Under the pieces are notes generated by a model. That model searched no databases. It was not told where the DNA came from and saw only the letters and a program-made list of their open reading frames with translations. A stretch of DNA of 64,000 bases from JBBDMC01 sp963775235. Lineage in GTDB: Bacteria > Pseudomonadota > Alphaproteobacteria > Rhizobiales > Kaistiaceae. Both the position numbers and the translations under genes were made by a program. Positions 61,416 through 64,000 of the stretch are shown here, one piece after another. The stretch lies in NCBI GenBank assembly GCA_963775235.1, contig CAVZHY010000007.1, positions 310,001 to 374,000 of the forward strand, written 5' to 3'. Position 1 is the stretch's first letter; the number at the start of each line of letters is the position of its first letter.

Positions 61416-62282
61416 TCAGTTCAGGTAGCCGAAATTGCGCATCTGTTCGCCGTGGGCGTCGACTATCCGGCGCGCTTGCTCGGCAGTCAGCTTCTCTCGC
61501 CACTCGCCCGCCTTACCCTGGCGGAAGAAGCGCTCGGCGCGCTCGGAGCGCTCGCGGAAATCGCCCTTCTCCTCGGCGGCGCGCAGCTTGTTGAACGTCG
61601 ACTCTTCCACCGCTTCGACGATCTGTTCCCGCGTCGGCCGTTGCCCCAGGTGCTCGACAATGGCGGTGAAATGCTTGATTGGGTCGGCCAGCAGATCCTC
61701 GTAGCGGACGACGAGCATGGCCTGGTGCGGGTGCGACGTCCAGCTGAAGACATGCTCGCTCCAACTGCCCCAGACCTCGAACGCAGTCTCCTGCGTGTTG
61801 TCGGTTTTGTAACCCGCAGTTCCCATCACGGTGATGGCGTGATCCGCGGTGGTGCCGAGGTGGCTTGCCAGCGACAAGGCGATGTCGCGGGGATCGCGGA
61901 CGACGTAGACGGAGCCTGCGGCGACCGCCAGGTTAAGGATCGGGATGCCGCCGATGTTGCCCAGCACGTTGTGCGTCTTGACCAGGGCGAGGGCAGGCGA
62001 GCGTTGAGCGATTGCTGCATGGACCTGCGGACGGACGGTCGCCACCTCGCCCCGCGATGCGCTGGCGAGCGGCTTGCCGAGAAATTCCTCGAAAAGGCCG
62101 AAGAGGCGACCCTCATACGTGCTGGCGCGGTCGAGCTTGTTGATCTCGTCCTCCTCGCGCGGATAGCCGCCGGCGATGCGCATCAGATGATAGAGAAAGA
62201 CACGCAGCCAGGTGTTGCCGGACTTTGGATACGACGCGATCCAGACGATTCCCTTTGGATTATTGGGGTCGGTGACGATCAT
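61416..62282 (-). CDS. Sulfotransferase domain protein
   Basis: The 288-residue protein has the PAPS-binding 5'-phosphosulfate loop in ASYPKSGNTWLRVFLYH (about residues 16-32) and the 3'-phosphate loop in YVVRDPRDIALSLASH (about 125-140). This is the cytosolic sulfotransferase family; the acceptor is unknown. It lies 52 bases after glmM on the same strand and may be co-transcribed. Some bacteria use such enzymes for lipid or polysaccharide sulfation. Confidence 0.88.
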   Translation of the reverse strand: MIVTDPNNPKGIVWIASYPKSGNTWLRVFLYHLMRIAGGYPREEDEINKLDRASTYEGRLFGLFEEFLGKPLASASRGEVATVRPQVHAAIAQRSPALALVKTHNVLGNIGGIPILNLAVAAGSVYVVRDPRDIALSLASHLGTTADHAITVMGTAGYKTDNTQETAFEVWGSWSEHVFSWTSHPHQAMLVVRYEDLLADPIKHFTAIVEHLGQRPTREQIVEAVEESTFNKLRAAEEKGDFRERSERAERFFRQGKAGEWREKLTAEQARRIVDAHGEQMRNFGYLN

Positions 62283-62333
62283 TCGTTGCTGCCATTGCCT
62301 CGCGGGCTTACGGGAGTTGCGCGGGTCATCGCC

Positions 62334-63686
62334 TCACGCCGTTGTCTCGCCTAGCACCGATACCAGTTCGTCCACAATCGCCTCGATCATGGCGCGGTCG
62401 TCGCCTTCCGCCATGACCCGGATGACCGGTTCGGTGCCGGAGGCACGCACGACCAGCCGCCCGTGATCGGCCAGGCGCCCGCTGGCGACGTCGATCATCT
62501 GCTTGACCCGGCCGTTCTCCAGCGGTTCGCCACCAGCGAACCGGACGCTCTTGAGCACCTGCGGCAGTGGCTCGAAGCGATGACAGATTTCGCTCGCCGG
62601 CCGGTCCTGCTTCTTCAGCACCGCGAAGAGTTGCAGCGCCGCCACAAGCCCGTCCCCGGTGGTGGCAAAGTCGGTCATGATGATGTGGCCGGACTGTTCG
62701 CCGCCGAGGTTGTAACCATGCGTGCGCATCGCCTCGGCCACGTAGCGGTCGCCGACGGCGGTCCGGACGACGCCAAGACCGATGCCGTTGAGGAAGCGCT
62801 CGAGGCCGAGATTTGACATCACCGTGACGGCGACTCCGGGCTTGGCGAGGCGCCCCTCCTGCGCCCAGGATTGCGCGATCACCGCCAGCAGCTGGTCGCC
62901 GTTGACGATCTGTCCCATCTCGTCGACGACGATGACGCGGTCGGCGTCACCGTCCAGCGCGATGCCGATGTCGGCCTTTTCCGCCCGCACCCTGTCGATA
63001 AGGGCGGCGGGTGCGGTCGATCCGACGGCGCGGTTGATGTTGAAGCCATCCGGCGAGACACCGATGGAAACGACCTCGGCACCCAGTTCCCACAACGCCG
63101 CGGGCGCCACCTTGTAGGCGGCTCCGTTGGCGCAGTCGATGACCACCTTGAGGCCGGACAGTGTCACGTTGCGCGCCAGCGTTCGCTTGGCGAACTCGAT
63201 GTACCGATCCTGGACGCCGTCGATACGCTTGGCGCGACCGAGGTCCGCGGACGCCGCAAGATGGCTTCCGAAATCGGCATCGATCAGACCTTCGATTTCG
63301 CTCTCGACGGCGTCGGAGAGCTTGGATCCGTCCGGGCCGAAAAGCTTGATGCCGTTATCATCGTAGGGATTGTGGGAGGCCGAGATCATGACGCCCAGGT
63401 CGCAGCGCATCGAATGGGTCAACATGGCGATGCCGGGGGTCGGCACCGGGCCGGTGAGGAGGACGTCCATGCCGACCGACAGGAAGCCAGCAGTCAGCGC
63501 GTTCTCGATCATGTAGCTCGACAGCCGGGTGTCCTTGCCGATGACGACCCGGTGCCGGTAGTCGCCCCGGCGGAAGGCGAGGCCCGCCGCCATGCCGACC
63601 CTCAGCGCCAGCTCCGGCGTGATCGGGAAGCTGTTGGCCCTGCCGCGGATGCCGTCGGTGCCGAAGTATTTGCGCGTCTTGGTCAA
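62334..63686 (-). CDS. glmM: Phosphoglucosamine mutase
   Basis: The 450-residue enzyme interconverts glucosamine-6- and -1-phosphate for peptidoglycan and lipopolysaccharide. KYFGTDGIRGRAN is the N-terminal signature; the phospho-serine is in VMISASHNPYDDNGIK (about residue 103); DGDADRVIV binds magnesium; VRASGTEPVIRVM binds the sugar phosphate. The start is a TTG at 63686, matching the family N-terminus; a longer frame reaches 63812. No ATG fits better. Confidence 0.95.
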   Translation of the reverse strand: MTKTRKYFGTDGIRGRANSFPITPELALRVGMAAGLAFRRGDYRHRVVIGKDTRLSSYMIENALTAGFLSVGMDVLLTGPVPTPGIAMLTHSMRCDLGVMISASHNPYDDNGIKLFGPDGSKLSDAVESEIEGLIDADFGSHLAASADLGRAKRIDGVQDRYIEFAKRTLARNVTLSGLKVVIDCANGAAYKVAPAALWELGAEVVSIGVSPDGFNINRAVGSTAPAALIDRVRAEKADIGIALDGDADRVIVVDEMGQIVNGDQLLAVIAQSWAQEGRLAKPGVAVTVMSNLGLERFLNGIGLGVVRTAVGDRYVAEAMRTHGYNLGGEQSGHIIMTDFATTGDGLVAALQLFAVLKKQDRPASEICHRFEPLPQVLKSVRFAGGEPLENGRVKQMIDVASGRLADHGRLVVRASGTEPVIRVMAEGDDRAMIEAIVDELVSVLGETTA

Positions 63687-63867
63687 GGTCGCCCCGTCGG
63701 ATTTTCTCGCCGCACTTCTAACGCGATATTGGCTTCCTGGGGTTGAAAAATGGCGAATGTGGCGCGGTCGTGTCACGGCCGGCAAGCCGAGCCAGGTGCC
63801 GCCTCGCGGCAATGCGGCTCAGAGGTGCCCGGCCCGGCCGCCGCCCGCCTTGGTCCCAGCCGATTGC

Positions 63868-63896
63868 TTGACAGGACTCCAGCCCCCTTCTTATAT
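63868..63896 (+). promoter_or_regulatory. Sigma-70-type promoter of tRNA-Met
   Basis: TTGACA (63868-63873), a 17-base spacer and TTATAT (63891-63896) form a near-consensus promoter. Transcription would start about seven bases downstream, close before the tRNA 5' end at 63913. Confidence 0.8.
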
Positions 63897-63912
63897 CCGG
63901 CGTTCCCCTGCT

Positions 63913-63989
63913 GGCGGAGTAGCTCAGTTGGTTAGAGCAGCGGAATCATAATCCGCGTGTCGGGGGTTCAAGTCCCTCCTCCGCTACCA
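63913..63989 (+). tRNA. tRNA-Met (CAT), elongator type
   Basis: The 77-base gene folds into a full cloverleaf with an encoded 3' ACCA. The anticodon arm is GCGGA-ATCATAA-TCCGC, giving CAT. The T arm GGGGGTTCAAGTCCC and D arm AGCTCAGTTGGTTAGAGCA are standard. The paired G at position 1 argues against initiator tRNA, and the overall sequence resembles elongator methionine tRNA of alphaproteobacteria. A lysidine-modified tRNA-Ile cannot be ruled out by eye. Confidence 0.95.
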
Positions 63990-64000
63990 AGCTTCTCAAT

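Overview
The window is GC-rich chromosomal DNA from an alphaproteobacterium. CtrA, ChpT, SciP, DivK and PleD occur together, which is the cell-cycle phosphorelay set of that class. The orders divK-pleD-rpmG and plsY-dprA-topA-rnr, plus DUF1134, DUF1194, DUF3572, DUF983 and IalB-family proteins, fit a Hyphomicrobiales-like or neighbouring lineage. No rRNA and no CRISPR array were seen. One tRNA lies at the right edge.

Region 1 (1 to about 30.8 kb) looks like an accessory catabolic island. It holds two complete peptide/nickel-type ABC importers. The first has tandem duplicated binding proteins, two permeases and two ATPases. The second has its binding protein separated from the rest by two minus-strand genes. 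Around them lie two tandem M81/MlrC-like proteins, a GntR/HutC regulator between divergent operons, an aconitase-type hydratase (LeuC/LeuD-like), a lyase of the isocitrate lyase/PEP mutase superfamily, HyuB and HyuA hydantoinase/oxoprolinase subunits, and an isochorismatase-fold protein. Two paralogous SAM methyltransferases are each coupled to a tiny helical protein. A two-domain VOC protein, a bicupin, an Asp/Glu-racemase-fold enzyme, an FAD monooxygenase and a Gfo/Idh/MocA oxidoreductase complete it. Start-stop overlaps show tight operons. A reasonable reading is uptake and ring opening of a cyclic amide or imide, then hydration and C-C cleavage of a substituted maleate/malate. The substrate is unknown. 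Two cysteine-hydrolase-type members have altered catalytic cysteines.

Region 2 (31 to 36.3 kb) encodes envelope and hypothetical proteins: a membrane-anchored collagen-like protein, an IalB-family protein, a PEBP-like protein, a DUF1194 VWA-type protein, a long membrane-anchored coiled coil and a DUF1134 protein.

Region 3 (36.5 to 42 kb) is the cell-cycle cluster: chpT, a single-domain receiver, ctrA, a fliJ-like gene, a DUF3572 gene, divK, pleD and rpmG. The ctrA-fliJ intergenic region has several TTAACC half-sites.

Region 4 (42 to 54 kb) holds an SMP-30 protein, DUF983, rnr, topA, a small gene, dprA, plsY and an aspartate carbamoyltransferase fused to a PyrI-type zinc domain. topA has three single-base frameshifts within about 360 bases. 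dprA is interrupted by a 1.8-kb element with 22-bp inverted ends and an 8-bp target duplication. The element carries small unknown ORFs and an IS3-family transposase remnant.

Region 5 (54 to 64 kb) is mostly housekeeping: an AidB-like acyl-CoA dehydrogenase, a small Cys-rich protein, ruvX, a UPF0173 hydrolase, sciP, an mnmA/methyltransferase/sugar-kinase-like operon, a sulfotransferase, glmM, and tRNA-Met with a clear promoter.
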